64,000 bases of DNA from Diabrotica undecimpunctata (lineage: Eukaryota; Arthropoda; Insecta; Coleoptera; Chrysomelidae), in the NCBI RefSeq assembly GCF_040954645.1, contig NC_092808.1, positions 80,501,889 to 80,565,888 on the forward strand, given 5' to 3'. Positions 1 through 9,936 of this stretch are shown here, piece by piece (the first letter of the stretch is position 1; every line of letters starts with the position of its first letter). The notes under the pieces are model-generated. The model did no database searches. It was not told the DNA's origin and saw nothing but the letters and a program-made list of their open reading frames with translations. A program made the translations under genes and the position numbers.

Positions 1-1201
1 ATCTAAAAAATTTCAAATTTAAAATATATATAATAAAAGTTATAAGATTAATTATGCCTAATATATTATATTTAAGATATTTTTTAATGTTACAAATAGT
101 GGAAAAATATGTTTTTGAAACAGCATCGTTACTTCAAAACTAATTAATAATAATAAAAAATGTTATTTATAAACAATTCAGTTCTGAATGTAGCTAATAA
201 CTTTGGTCCGAAACTTTTCTAGGTAAACAGGAACGTTTCTATTCTCTCACTTTTTATTTTTGATACACTACTTTTATTTCAAAAGTTGCAACACTGATAA
301 TTGTTAATAAGTTTTATTAAAAAGGTTTTCCGATGCAACATAATTTACATTATATCTTATTTGAGAAATATGAGTATTTTGGAATTTTTATAATAAATTC
401 ATTAGTTTTGACACCATTATTAAAATATTATTATAACATGCAATACTGAAATCTGCTTAGAAAATTAGGTACATTCTGTATAGTGAGTTAGTATTTGCTG
501 CATATTTTGATTAACCTTATATTCAAAACTATCACTTTCTGACATATTAGGTTTTATTTAGTAGAATTTTTTTTTTTTCCTTTTTCTTTAATTCTTTCTT
601 GAATATCTTTAATTCTCATTTTAAATTAGTGATATTCCTGTGAGTCAATAATTATCATGAATAACACTATATCAGTTTTTCCTGATTTACGATTTCTTTT
701 CGTTTTGTCATTATGGAGTACTGTACCTACTTTCCTTCATTTACAAAATGATGCTACTCATTATCTAGCAGACAACCTTGAAAATATAAGTTGGCATATT
801 CTACGCAGACATATTTTCTAACAGAGCACAAATAGTATTTAGGATCACATCAAAATGAATAATAAACTGAACCGAGGTATTTGATAATGGCAACGTTGCG
901 GATGCAGGAACAGCTTTCCTATGAACAAAAATACCCGTTGCGGACACAGAAATGTCGGCGTGCTATAATATGGTATATTGGGACGTTCCAACGATGGCAA
1001 AATATGTGGATGCAAAACTGCTATCTTAGTGAAAGTAAAAATCATCTTCTTTATTCTTAAAGTATATAGAAAACTGAGTTGACACCGAAGTAGCCATTGT
1101 TGTAAGATAGTCAACAACAGTTTAAAATTTAGATATATTTCAATTTTTCGAGTGGACGCACAAACATACCTATAATAAAATGATGCAGCAATGATGGTAA
1201 G

Positions 1202-1204
<3 letters not shown>
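1..1204. other. AT-rich sequence, no gene recognised
   Basis: Both strands hold only short chance reading frames rich in Phe, Leu, Ile and Lys. I see no domain motif, RNA gene or terminal repeat. The stretch runs directly into a TA tract at its right edge. Confidence 0.5.

Positions 1205-1267
<63 letters not shown>
1205..1267. repeat. (TA)n microsatellite
   Basis: An uninterrupted TA dinucleotide run of about 31 units. It touches the left end of the PLE-2 snap-back element, which begins at about 1,268. Confidence 0.97.
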
Positions 1268-1271
<4 letters not shown>

Positions 1272-1312
1272 ATTACTGAGTTCTCGGGAAGAACCGCGTT
1301 GAGAATTTAAAA

Positions 1313-1355
1313 CTCGACGTTTCGGCACCCATTTTGGAGCCATTATCAAGAGGGA
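1313..1355 (-). ncRNA. Hammerhead-ribozyme-like motif, PLE-2 left arm (degenerate core)
   Basis: On the minus strand the order is CTC, then TTGATAA in the place of CUGANGA. Next come a stem II hairpin (GGC..CC, loop, GG..GCC, one mismatch), GAA, the palindrome ACGT, C, then GAG pairing with CTC. Two core positions differ from the consensus (C3 and G8), so catalysis is doubtful. The architecture matches the better-preserved copies in this window. Confidence 0.55.
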
Positions 1356-1518
1356 TACGGTTCGGTTCGAGTTCAGGGTCTCAATCTGCCTACTCCCCTT
1401 ACTCGAGACGTACCAGTATCGTGATCTATATTGCAAGAACTGTCTCTCGGCACTGAGGTCTCAATCTGCCTACTCCCCAGTGTCGAGTGACAACCGGTCT
1501 TACCCTGTGTCGCTGCTT

Positions 1519-2061
1519 TTATACTCGCTGTATGCGCGGGAACGGTATGTGCTGACGTGGTCTGAACTGACGTGGCCTGAGCGGTGTGGGCGGAGGTCGC
1601 TGAAGAAGGGGTCGCCATGTTGCCGGCAATCGTTTCGCGTCATCGCGCGTGTTCAAGCTGTGAGGCCGTTTTTCGATTTCGATAGCTTCACGAATGATTC
1701 TCGCTTTTAATGAGCGGATGGGAGCGATGGTTTTTGCTTTTTCGAAATCTATTTTGTGGCCTGTCTGAATATGATGTTGGGCTAGGGCTGAAGTGGTATC
1801 GGAATGTTTGACTGATAGAGAATGTTCGTAAATACGGTTATGGATTCGTCGGTTTGTCTGTCCTACGTATGTACGTGGGCAACTGGAACAAGGTATCTCG
1901 TAGACACCATGGTCTTCATTGGGGATTTGGTCTTTTACGGATCTAACGAGATTGGAAAATTTGGAGTAAGTGGTGAAGATGGTTTTGATATTAAGAGGGA
2001 TAAGAGTTCTACTGATCTTGCGATCTACTGATTCTCTATCAGTCAAACATTCCGATACCAC
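1519..2061 (-). pseudogene. PLE-2 GIY-YIG endonuclease fragment (left arm)
   Basis: This open 180-codon stretch encodes the C-terminal end of a Penelope-type protein. The GIY-YIG signature reads as VYEIPCSSCPRTYVGQTNRR at about residues 53-72. It has the paired cysteines usual in PLE nucleases and is followed by the HSLSVKHSDT and LAQHHIQTGH segments, which carry the conserved histidines. In the family this domain cuts DNA to prime insertion. The reverse transcriptase that should precede it is absent. The first residues lie at the snap-back junction and are not original, and the Pro/Arg-rich tail is probably a readthrough of the untranslated region. Confidence 0.8.
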
Positions 2062-2509
2062 TTCAGCCCTAGCCCAACATCATATTCAGACAGGCCACAA
2101 AATAGATTTCGAAAAAGCAAAAACCATCGCTCCCATCCGCTCATTAAAAGCGAGAATCATTCGTGAAGCTATCGAAATCGAAAAACGGCCTCACAGCTTG
2201 AACACGCGCGATGACGCGAAACGATTGCCGGCAACATGGCGACCCCTTCTTCAGCGACCTCCCGCCCACACCGCTCAGGCCACGTCAGTTCAGACCACGT
2301 CAGCACATACCGTTCCCGCGCATACAGCGAGTATAAAAGCAGCGACACAGGGTAAGACCGGTTGTCACTCGACACTGGGGAGTAGGCAGATTGAGACCTC
2401 AGTGCCGAGAGACAGTTCTTGCAATATAGAACACGATACTGGTACGTCTCGAGTAAGGGGAGTAGGCAGATTGAGACCCCGAACTCGAACCGAACCGTAT
2501 CCCTCTTGA
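2031..2509 (+). pseudogene. PLE-2 GIY-YIG endonuclease fragment (inverted right arm)
   Basis: This is the mirror copy of the left-arm coding end, starting after the YVGQT part at residues SLSVKHSDTTSALAQHH. It is identical to the left arm through residues WRPLLQRPP. One extra C in the right arm (CTCCCGCC, against CTCCGCC in the left arm) then shifts the frame, so the two tails read differently. It lacks the GIY-YIG catalytic start and must be inactive. The reading frame from 1,970 is open only because the junction happens to be in frame. Confidence 0.8.
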
Positions 2510-2542
2510 TAATGGCTCCAAAATGGGTGCCGAAACGTCGAG
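2501..2542 (+). ncRNA. Hammerhead-ribozyme-like motif, PLE-2 right arm (degenerate core)
   Basis: Mirror copy of the left-arm motif with the same plan. Core-like TTGATAA is at 2,506-2,512, stem II at 2,514-2,531, GAA at 2,532-2,534, palindromic ACGT at 2,535-2,538, and the putative cleavage base C at 2,539. Stem I is CTC (2,503-2,505) with GAG (2,540-2,542). It carries the same two core substitutions as the left arm, so they predate the snap-back or are family-specific. Confidence 0.55.
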
Positions 2543-2614
2543 TTTTAAATTCTCAACGCGGTTCTTCCCGAGAACTCAGTAATTTTCATTTATCTGACCG
2601 CGGAAACTTATCCG

Positions 2615-2616
<2 letters not shown>

Positions 2617-2658
<42 letters not shown>

Positions 2659-2667
2659 AAAGATGTA

Positions 2668-2712
<45 letters not shown>
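2617..2712. repeat. Two (TA)n tracts
   Basis: TA runs at about 2,618-2,656 and 2,667-2,712 are separated by a short GTAAAAGATG-like spacer. They form the boundary between PLE-2 on the left and the PLE-1 terminal segment on the right. Confidence 0.95.
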
Positions 2713-2715
<3 letters not shown>

Positions 2716-3275
2716 GAAAAGGAGTACGACCGTCATTCCAAAATAAAGTAAGGTACACTCGAAGAGTGGGGGGTTTTTTCGGTCAAAGTGGAGAAATAAA
2801 AGACAAAGAAGGTGGCTACTAAATAAATGTGTTGGAAGTGCATTCGTTTGATCTTTTTAGTTCTTTACACTTTAAAATAAACCTTAATGTTTTTTACTTA
2901 AGTTTTTATAATAACTTTTTTATACATGTAATTTTATCACATGTTCTTTTGCTGTGCTAATTTTGTTAAATTGCAAACTATACCTAGTTTCAATTAATTA
3001 TTTTATACAACGTTAACTCTGAATGTCCAGTTTCGTAAGTTTTTTCATATTTTTAACATCATTGACTGCTACATGTCTTTGTAAGGTAACACACACTTTT
3101 GTTGTAACTTCTCTATGGATGTTTGGTTTCATATTGTTCTTTTTAGATGAACTGATGATGCTTTCTGAGCAGAAAGCGAAACGTCTTCAATAAATAGATG
3201 AAGTAGCCACCTTCTTTGTCTTTTATTTCTCCACTTTGACCGAAAAACCCACCACTCTTCGAGTGTACCTTAGTT
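2713..3275 (+). mobile_element. Solo PLE-1 terminal segment with snap-back end
   Basis: Bases 2,822-3,275 match the right end of the full PLE-1 element (about 9,570-10,020) on the same strand, with scattered substitutions. Bases 2,749-2,820 are the reverse complement of 3,205-3,273, so the terminal 70 bp occurs at both ends facing outward. A further segment at 2,712-2,745 (core GGAGTACGACCGTCA) recurs inverted at 10,026-10,055 beside the full element. No protein-coding part remains. Confidence 0.85.
3148..3189 (+). ncRNA. Hammerhead-ribozyme-like motif, PLE-1 family
   Basis: Full consensus match. Stem I TGAA (3,148-3,151) pairs with TTCA (3,186-3,189). The core CTGATGA is at 3,152-3,158, stem II is GCTTTCT-GAGC-AGAAAGC, and GAA is at 3,178-3,180. 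The palindromic stem III ACGT is at 3,181-3,184 and the cleavage-site base C at 3,185. All invariant core bases of the hammerhead fold are present. PLE ends are known to carry such ribozymes, but activity of this copy is inferred. Confidence 0.8.

Positions 3276-3364
<89 letters not shown>
3276..3364. repeat. (TA)n microsatellite
   Basis: About 43 TA units sit directly between the PLE-1 terminal segment and the 3,363-3,533 palindrome. Confidence 0.97.
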
Positions 3365-3367
<3 letters not shown>

Positions 3368-3533
3368 ATTTATTGATTTATATTATCAGCAATCAGTCTG
3401 TAGGTAATAAAACTATATTTGTTCTATATCTCAATATTTCGTCACGATTTTGTGACTTATATATTGAGACACAGAACAAATAGAGTTTTATTTCCTATAG
3501 ACCGATTGATTGCTGAAACTATAAATCAATATT
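3363..3533. repeat. Imperfect palindrome around half a hammerhead motif
   Basis: The left arm 3,363-3,437 and right arm 3,458-3,533 are inverted copies with some substitutions, for example the shared words ATTGATTTATA, CAGCAATCA, TTTGTTCT and TCTCAATAT. On the minus strand the centre reads GTCAC-loop-GTGAC, GAA, ATAT, T, GAG. That is the 3' half of a hammerhead motif like the one at 17,784-17,822. The 5' half (core and stem I strand) is replaced by the inverted arm. This appears to be a snap-back end of a fourth PLE lineage. Confidence 0.65.
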
Positions 3534-4129
3534 TAAAAGAGTACGGTCGAAAATAATTTGAAAACTTATTCTGAAGGTGGTGAAAATGAAATTATAAGAA
3601 ACGAAAAACATACGTTCAAAATCTTGCAAAAATATTATTTGAGCTACATAATGTTTCATTTTTTAGAAACTTATACTGTTACCTATTACATCAACACACT
3701 GTAAATATTATTGTACATTTAATTATATTTGTTTTATAAATTGTGTATTTATTTATTAATTACTAATGATATTACAAGAAATTATTAAGCTACTTCAAAT
3801 GTAACTGTAATTCTGCACCAAAATTTTAAAGCAAAACTAACATTTTACATTATGTTTATTTGAAATAGTGCATTGTGTTTATGTGTCACCTATAATAATT
3901 GTAGATGTTGTATTCACGACCTATAAACAAACAAACAAATAAACAAAATTAATATTACTATATTCTTGCTACTTACTTTTTCTTCTAGTATTCTTTACCG
4001 GAGCCTACTACATTCTGTTGATGTTTACTATGATTTACCTTCATTAAGTAAGATAAGAAATGCTTTGTTAAGCTGTCTGACATCAATTTCTTAGGTTTAT
4101 CCCTTTCATTCAACACTACAGCATAATAA
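3534..4129. other. AT-rich sequence, no gene recognised
   Basis: No reading frame or motif is supported. There is a short AAAC-rich stretch near 3,928-3,948. The sequence may be the tail of the neighbouring mobile elements, but I cannot show this. Confidence 0.4.
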
Positions 4130-4720
4130 GTGAATTTTATACTGTGTATACCAAAAAAATTTGGCAGTAGAGTTCATCGGGGTAGAGTCACACGTTGGAA
4201 TATATTATAACGAAACGGCAAATAGACTAGATAGGTCTGCAGTGGCCACTACAGGCGCATCAGTGGAAAAATTTAGATTTAAAACTATACTGAAAAGCAA
4301 AATTGAACGATGTTTGGCAAAACAAATGGAATAGGAGCAACACTAAACTAAAATAAAATCTTTCGTCCTTCCCTGGAACTTCTGGCCTTTAAAGCGACAA
4401 CATTAAGTCCTGATATTTCTTACGGTTTAGATTCGGACACACGTCTATAGCAAATAAACACTTGTTGAAAATTAAAGAGAAACTAGTGTGGTTTGTTTGT
4501 AAGCGTGAAGTGACAGTGAAGTATATTTTAATTGACTGTTCAATATATTCAGATGAAATATTATATCATCACCTTCCAAAATCATTAAGGAAACTTCTAG
4601 GAGAATCTAAATATATAGCTGAGTTGGTAGACTTCTTAAAATCTCTTCTTTCGTATTTTTCTTTCTCACTTTTTGTATTTTGTTATCCTAATAGTCCTAT
4701 GTGGTTGAAGTCTTAAAATT
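4130..4720 (+). pseudogene. LINE relic: RNase H and C-terminal tail
   Basis: Reading through frames, 4,168-4,330 resembles the end of a retroelement RNase H domain: VEFIGVESHVGIYYNETANR, in the position of the usual WVPSHVGIxGNExAD motif. Residues like KTILKSKIERCLAKQMEW follow. The open stretch 4,462-4,716 resembles the C-terminal tail of I/Jockey-type elements, with a TVKYILIDCSIY segment in place of the usual TVxHxLxxCxxY and an LRKLLGES segment. A stop codon at the TGG of MEW and frame changes show it is dead. The clade is uncertain. Confidence 0.55.
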
Positions 4721-4934
4721 ATATTACAACTTCTTACCACAATTTTCACCTGTTAATATGGTATACCTAATGTTTAAAATATCCTTGAATTGCTGGCAGA
4801 AGTCATGCTTTATATCTATGTACCGACCTCCGCTTTGTAAATGTATTTTAGCATAACACTTTATTGATACCATTGATACCGATTCGAGCACGGAAAGTTT
4901 AATGAATTTGTTCGTTTTCCTAGGTCATACATTT

Positions 4935-4937
<3 letters not shown>

Positions 4938-5025
<88 letters not shown>
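4938..5025. repeat. (TA)n microsatellite
   Basis: About 43 TA units end one step before the left terminus of PLE-1. Confidence 0.97.
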
Positions 5026-5030
<5 letters not shown>

Positions 5031-5111
5031 AGGTACACTCGAAGAGTGGTGGGTTTATCGGTCAAAGTGGAGAAATAAAAGACAAAGACGATGGCTACTT
5101 CATCTATTTAT

Positions 5112-5153
5112 TGAAGACGTTTCGCTTTCTGCTCAGAAAGCATCATCAGTTCA
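5112..5153 (-). ncRNA. Hammerhead-ribozyme-like motif, PLE-1 left arm
   Basis: Minus-strand order: TGAA (stem I), CTGATGA, stem II GCTTTCT-GAGC-AGAAAGC, GAA, palindromic ACGT, C, TTCA (stem I partner). All consensus core bases are present. It lies downstream of the RT/GIY-YIG frame in the transcribed direction, about 1.05 kb past the stop. Confidence 0.82.
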
Positions 5154-6202
5154 TCTAAAAAGAACAATATGAAACCAAACATCCATAGAGAAGTTATAAC
5201 CAAAGTGTGTTACCTTACAAAGACATGTAGCAGTCAGTGATGTAAAAAATATGAAAAAGCTTACAAAGCTGGACATTCAGAGTTAACGTTGTATATAACA
5301 ATTAATTGAAACTAGGTAAAGTTTGCAATTTGACAAAATTAGCACAGCAAAAGAACATGTGGTAAAAATACATGTATATATAAAAAAAATTTTATAAAAA
5401 CTTAGTAAAAAACATTAAGGTTTATTTTAAAGTGTAAAGAACTAGAAAGATCATTAGATTGCACTTCCAACAAATTTATTTAAAAATTATATTTTAATTT
5501 TAACTTTAGGTAACATTATAAGTTATTAAAGATTAATAGTAATAAAGAAAAAAAATGAAGTTACCAGTCTTTAGCTTACTGAGGCTCGTTGGTAAATGAA
5601 TTTAAAAGTTTTTGACACCCACGCACAACAACGTGAGTAGAAGTGGCCTTGAAGTCACAATGACATAAACAGCAAGGCAAGCTACCAACCTCTATGTATT
5701 AAGGCGGTATATTCAAAGAGTGTGATAAAATTTGGTTGACAACTTGTCGTTAAAAAACCAAGCAGTGAAAGGAAAAGGTGGTTAAGATCACCATTTAACC
5801 CTACAGTGATTGATCTGTCAACAAAGAACAAAGCAAGAGAAGTCAATCCAATATATCATATATTGTAATATTATGACGTCACTAGTTAGCCAGCTAACAG
5901 GTGAAGATTAATAAAAATTTCCACAGTCCAAAGGTTCAAATATTTAGGACCATAATGAAAAGGATTCTATGAATCAGATTCAATTTAAAGTTTTATCAAA
6001 CAAGTTCATCAAAAAAAACAATTACTTAATTATGTAAAAGTGTTATTGACAAATATTAATAAAAAATGAGTTGATAAATCTTAATTAAAGAAGGAATAAT
6101 TTATTTATATTTTATTTTTATTTTTATTTAAATTTATTATAAGAAAATGTGATAAAGAAAACCCCAAAATGGGACAAAATTTAAGTAAACAACATATCAA
6201 GC

Positions 6203-8539
6203 CTAATTCTGTAAAATTAATGCATGATAAATTTGGCTCAAATTACTAATGTCCGTTCTCTTATTAAGAGTATTAGGATGTTTTAATATTGCACACATTT
6301 CTAAAAACTGTCTTTTAACGAGATTGCGTTCAGTGCCAAGAATTTTAACTTCATTAAAGTTTACTTCATGCTTAGTGTTAATGGCATGTTGGGCAAGAGC
6401 ACAAGTATGCTTAGATAAATTGATATCACTGCGGTGTGTCGTAAGACGCCCTCTCAGTGATCTCCCAGTCTGACCGATGTAACATGAGTCACACTCAGCA
6501 CAAGGTATATGATATATTACATTCACTTGTTCCAGAAGGGACAGAGGTGTTTTAGTTTTAGAGAACAAATTCCTGACAGTCTTAGCATTCTTAATAGCAA
6601 TTTTAACAGGTACGTTATTATGTTTGTACAGTTTAACGAGTTTCTCAGTAACTTGAGGAAAATAAGGTAAAGAGGAGTAATGGGTAGTTGGATTCCCAAG
6701 TACAGTATTAGGCAGAACAGTGTTATTAATTGAATTATTTGATATCATTCTAAGTTGGTCACCATTGGGTATATCATTTAAAGAAGAACCATAGCTTTGA
6801 GCGAAAAGGTATTTATTAATAAGGGAGGATGGATAGGAATTCTCAATCAGAATATTTTTAAGTAATTGAAAGGATTCCCTTCGATTAATCGGATGTATCA
6901 GTCTATTTAGCCTGCAGCTTAAAGCTTTAATAAGGTTTAATTTGTATTTAAAGGGATGACAAGAATGGTAGTTGAGAAACCTATTAGAGGCCATTGGTTT
7001 CCTGTACCAACTTGTAGTAAGGGTGTTATCTCCCATTCTAATGACACGCATGTCTAAGAAGGGAATACTATTTGTGTTGGAGTCCTCTAGTTCAACAGTG
7101 AACTGTAAATGAGGATCAAACTTATTGAATAAAGACAAGGTGGCCTGAATCTTGTCTGGAGGTAAGGCTAGTAATAAGTCATCAACATACCGTTTAATAA
7201 AAGGGATTTGGAAATCTAAAAGACCCAGACGGTCAGATACTAAATCATCCAGTACATAATTAACTAGGATGGGAGAGATTGAGGAACCCATAGGTGTCCC
7301 AAAAATTTGAAGGTAATATTTGTCGTTGAAGACCAAAAAATTAGTGTCAAATGTTAATTGTAAAAGTTCTGCAAAAACATCCCAGGATACAGGACAGTTT
7401 GGTTGGATGGAGTTCCAGTGATTTCTTAGGGAGGTAATAACGCTCGAAAGAGGTAAATTAGTGAAAAGAGATACCACATCAAAACTCACTAAAATGTAGC
7501 CTTGTGGAAGTTCAAAATTATTAATAAATTCACTAAAGTGAAAAGAATCAACAATATTAAAGTTGTTATTATAATTATAAGATTTAGATAAGATGTCAGT
7601 TAAAAATTTTGCAATATTAGTATTTGGTGAATTAATGGAGGAAACAATTGGCCTCATGCTCAATGTGGGCTTATGTATTTTAGGTAGACAATAAAATCTG
7701 GGAGCATATCCATCATAATTATGTAAAAATTTTGCAAGTGGTTGATCTATGATCTTAATATTTTTTAAGTGTGTAATGAATTTATTTATTTTATTTGTAA
7801 ATTTAGAGCAAGGGTTGGTAGAGAGAGGTTGATAGTATCTATCATCATCTAACAACGATTGGCTGAGATTAAGATATTGATCTCTATCCATGAGGACAGT
7901 AGCATTCCCTTTATCACTAGTAAGGACGAGAAGATTAGGGTGAGTTTTTAAAAACGATACCGTCTCCCTGTAAATCTTATCTAACTCCGATATGGGTTGT
8001 CTAGGGCGATTAGAAAAGTTCAACAGAATATTATTGGAAGAAGACCTAAGAGATAAAAGGTCAGAATTGTCAGCATGTGACAAAATATTTTCCACATCTG
8101 CTAAAATTCTACTAACAGAATAATCTCTGAAAGTTGGCTGTAAGCCAAATTTGGGGCCCAAGGATAACAATTTAAGAATGTCCTGAGGAACCTCAGTACT
8201 AGATAGATTTTTAATCCACTTAGGATTAAATGGAATTTTTTTAAACTGGGGAGTGTCTAAGTTATTAAGCTTCTTACGAAGGTGTGCCATGGATTTATGA
8301 TATACAAAATTAAATTTCTTATGTAAAGATGACTCAAAAGTGTCCAACAAATTGTCAGGAAGGTGATTATCCAGAAAAGAAGTGACATTATTGATTTGAG
8401 AAATAATAAATTTAATATCGGTATGAACCTTAGAAATATGGAAATTAAGTAATCGTGCCCTCACCTGTCTGTTTAACGCTTGGCTTCTGCGGTAAAAACA
8501 CCTCTGTCCCTTCTGGAACAAGTGAATGTAATATATCAT
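6203..8539 (-). CDS. PLE-1 reverse transcriptase with C-terminal GIY-YIG endonuclease
   Basis: An open frame of 778 codons. RT motifs run in order: FYCLPKIHKP and RPIVSS; LVSFDVVSLFTNLPL with its catalytic Asp; GTPMGSSISPILVNYVLDDL; the catalytic YVDD at residues 451-454; and FLDMRVIR with SWYRKPMASNRFLNYHSCHP. The GIY-YIG domain begins near residue 672 (VIYHIPCAECDSCYIGQTGR), with the two linked cysteines, later Arg, and LAQHAINTKHE. Length and domain order fit a Penelope protein, which copies its RNA at a nick made by the nuclease. The first 14 or so residues come from the inverted arm across the junction at 8,495, so the natural start is lost. No stop interrupts the rest, which suggests recent activity. 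Confidence 0.93.
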   Translation of the reverse strand: MIYYIHLFQKGQRCFYRRSQALNRQVRARLLNFHISKVHTDIKFIISQINNVTSFLDNHLPDNLLDTFESSLHKKFNFVYHKSMAHLRKKLNNLDTPQFKKIPFNPKWIKNLSSTEVPQDILKLLSLGPKFGLQPTFRDYSVSRILADVENILSHADNSDLLSLRSSSNNILLNFSNRPRQPISELDKIYRETVSFLKTHPNLLVLTSDKGNATVLMDRDQYLNLSQSLLDDDRYYQPLSTNPCSKFTNKINKFITHLKNIKIIDQPLAKFLHNYDGYAPRFYCLPKIHKPTLSMRPIVSSINSPNTNIAKFLTDILSKSYNYNNNFNIVDSFHFSEFINNFELPQGYILVSFDVVSLFTNLPLSSVITSLRNHWNSIQPNCPVSWDVFAELLQLTFDTNFLVFNDKYYLQIFGTPMGSSISPILVNYVLDDLVSDRLGLLDFQIPFIKRYVDDLLLALPPDKIQATLSLFNKFDPHLQFTVELEDSNTNSIPFLDMRVIRMGDNTLTTSWYRKPMASNRFLNYHSCHPFKYKLNLIKALSCRLNRLIHPINRRESFQLLKNILIENSYPSSLINKYLFAQSYGSSLNDIPNGDQLRMISNNSINNTVLPNTVLGNPTTHYSSLPYFPQVTEKLVKLYKHNNVPVKIAIKNAKTVRNLFSKTKTPLSLLEQVNVIYHIPCAECDSCYIGQTGRSLRGRLTTHRSDINLSKHTCALAQHAINTKHEVNFNEVKILGTERNLVKRQFLEMCAILKHPNTLNKRTDISNLSQIYHALILQN

Positions 8540-8845
8540 ATACCTTGTGCTGAGTGTGACTCATGTTACATCGGTCAGACTGGGAGATCACTGAGAGGGC
8601 GTCTTACGACACACCGCAGTGATATCAATTTATCTAAGCATACTTGTGCTCTTGCCCAACATGCCATTAACACTAAGCATGAAGTAAACTTTAATGAAGT
8701 TAAAATTCTTGGCACTGAACGCAATCTCGTTAAAAGACAGTTTTTAGAAATGTGTGCAATATTAAAACATCCTAATACTCTTAATAAGAGAACGGACATT
8801 AGTAATTTGAGCCAAATTTATCATGCATTAATTTTACAGAATTAG
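8496..8845 (+). pseudogene. Inverted copy of the PLE-1 GIY-YIG domain
   Basis: A plus-strand duplicate of the last 112 or so codons of the PLE-1 protein, from KTPLSLLEQVNVIYHIPC to the same C-terminus HALILQN. The encoded residues match the main copy throughout. It has no reverse transcriptase, and its apparent start at 8,480 is in junction sequence. It is a by-product of the snap-back arm, though the frame is intact and could in principle give a free nuclease domain. Confidence 0.88.
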
Positions 8846-9894
8846 GCTTGATATGTTGTTTACTTAAATTTTGTCCCATTTTGGGGTTTTCTTTATCACA
8901 TTTTCTTATAATAAATTTAAATAAAAATAAAAATAAAATATAAATAAATTATTCCTTCTTTAATTAAGATTTATCAACTCATTTTTTATTAATATTTGTC
9001 AATAACACTTTTACATAATTAAGTAATTGTTTTTTTTGATGAACTTGTTTGATAAAACTTTAAATTGAATCTGATTCATAGAATCCTTTTCATTATGGTC
9101 CTTAATATTTGAACCTTTGGACTGTGGAAATTTTTATTAATCTTCACCTGTTAGCTGGCTAACTAGTGACGTCATAATATTACAATATATGATATATTGG
9201 ATTGACTTCTCTTGCTTTGTTCTTTGTTGACAGATCAATCACTGTAGGGTTAAATGGTGATCTTAACCACCTTTTCCTTTCACTGCTTGGTTTTTTAACG
9301 ACAAGTTGTCAACCAAATTTTATCACACTCTTTGAATATACCGCCTTAATACATAGAGGTTGGTAGCTTGCCTTGCTGTTTATGTCATTGTGACTTCAAG
9401 GCCACTTCTACTCACGTTGTTGTGCGTGGGTGTCAAAAACTTTTAAATTCATTTACCAACGAGCCTCAGTAAGCTAAAGACTGGTAACTTCATTTTTTTT
9501 CTTTATTACTATTAATCTTTAATAACTTATAATGTTACCTAAAGTTAAAATTAAAATATAATTTTTAAATAAATTTGTTGGAAGTGCAATCTAATGATCT
9601 TTCTAGTTCTTTACACTTTAAAATAAACCTTAATGTTTTTTACTAAGTTTTTATAAAATTTTTTTTATATATACATGTATTTTTACCACATGTTCTTTTG
9701 CTGTGCTAATTTTGTCAAATTGCAAACTTTACCTAGTTTCAATTAATTGTTATATACAACGTTAACTCTGAATGTCCAGCTTTGTAAGCTTTTTCATATT
9801 TTTTACATCACTGACTGCTACATGTCTTTGTAAGGTAACACACTTTGGTTATAACTTCTCTATGGATGTTTGGTTTCATATTGTTCTTTTTAGA

Positions 9895-9936
9895 TGAACT
9901 GATGATGCTTTCTGAGCAGAAAGCGAAACGTCTTCA
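9895..9936 (+). ncRNA. Hammerhead-ribozyme-like motif, PLE-1 right arm
   Basis: Identical to the left-arm motif in mirror. Stem I TGAA 9,895-9,898 and TTCA 9,933-9,936, core CTGATGA 9,899-9,905, stem II 9,907-9,924, GAA 9,925-9,927, ACGT 9,928-9,931, cleavage-site C 9,932. Stem III cannot form a hairpin by itself because ACGT has no loop, so the usual model is pairing between two ribozyme copies. Confidence 0.82.

Larger units (their letters stand above)
1268..2605. mobile_element. PLE-2: Penelope-like element fragment in snap-back form
   Basis: Two copies of the 3' part of one Penelope-like retroelement lie head to head. The left arm, about 1,268-1,825, is on the minus strand, and the right arm, about 2,031-2,605, on the plus strand. 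The unique spacer, about 1,826-2,030, continues the minus-strand copy further into its GIY-YIG domain. The right-arm homology starts at 2,031 within ATTCTCTATC. Each arm ends with the same untranslated segment containing a hammerhead-like motif. Each arm also holds a short internal direct repeat around TCAATCTGCCTACTCCCC, at 1,380 and 1,460 and mirrored at 2,385 and 2,465. TA tracts flank both outer ends. Most of the reverse transcriptase is missing, so the unit cannot move alone. Confidence 0.85.

Noticed and set aside
6249..6473. Plus-strand 74-codon frame, with an identical minus-strand frame at 8,575-8,799
   Set aside because: Exact antisense of the PLE-1 GIY-YIG coding region; its two copies only reflect the inverted arms.
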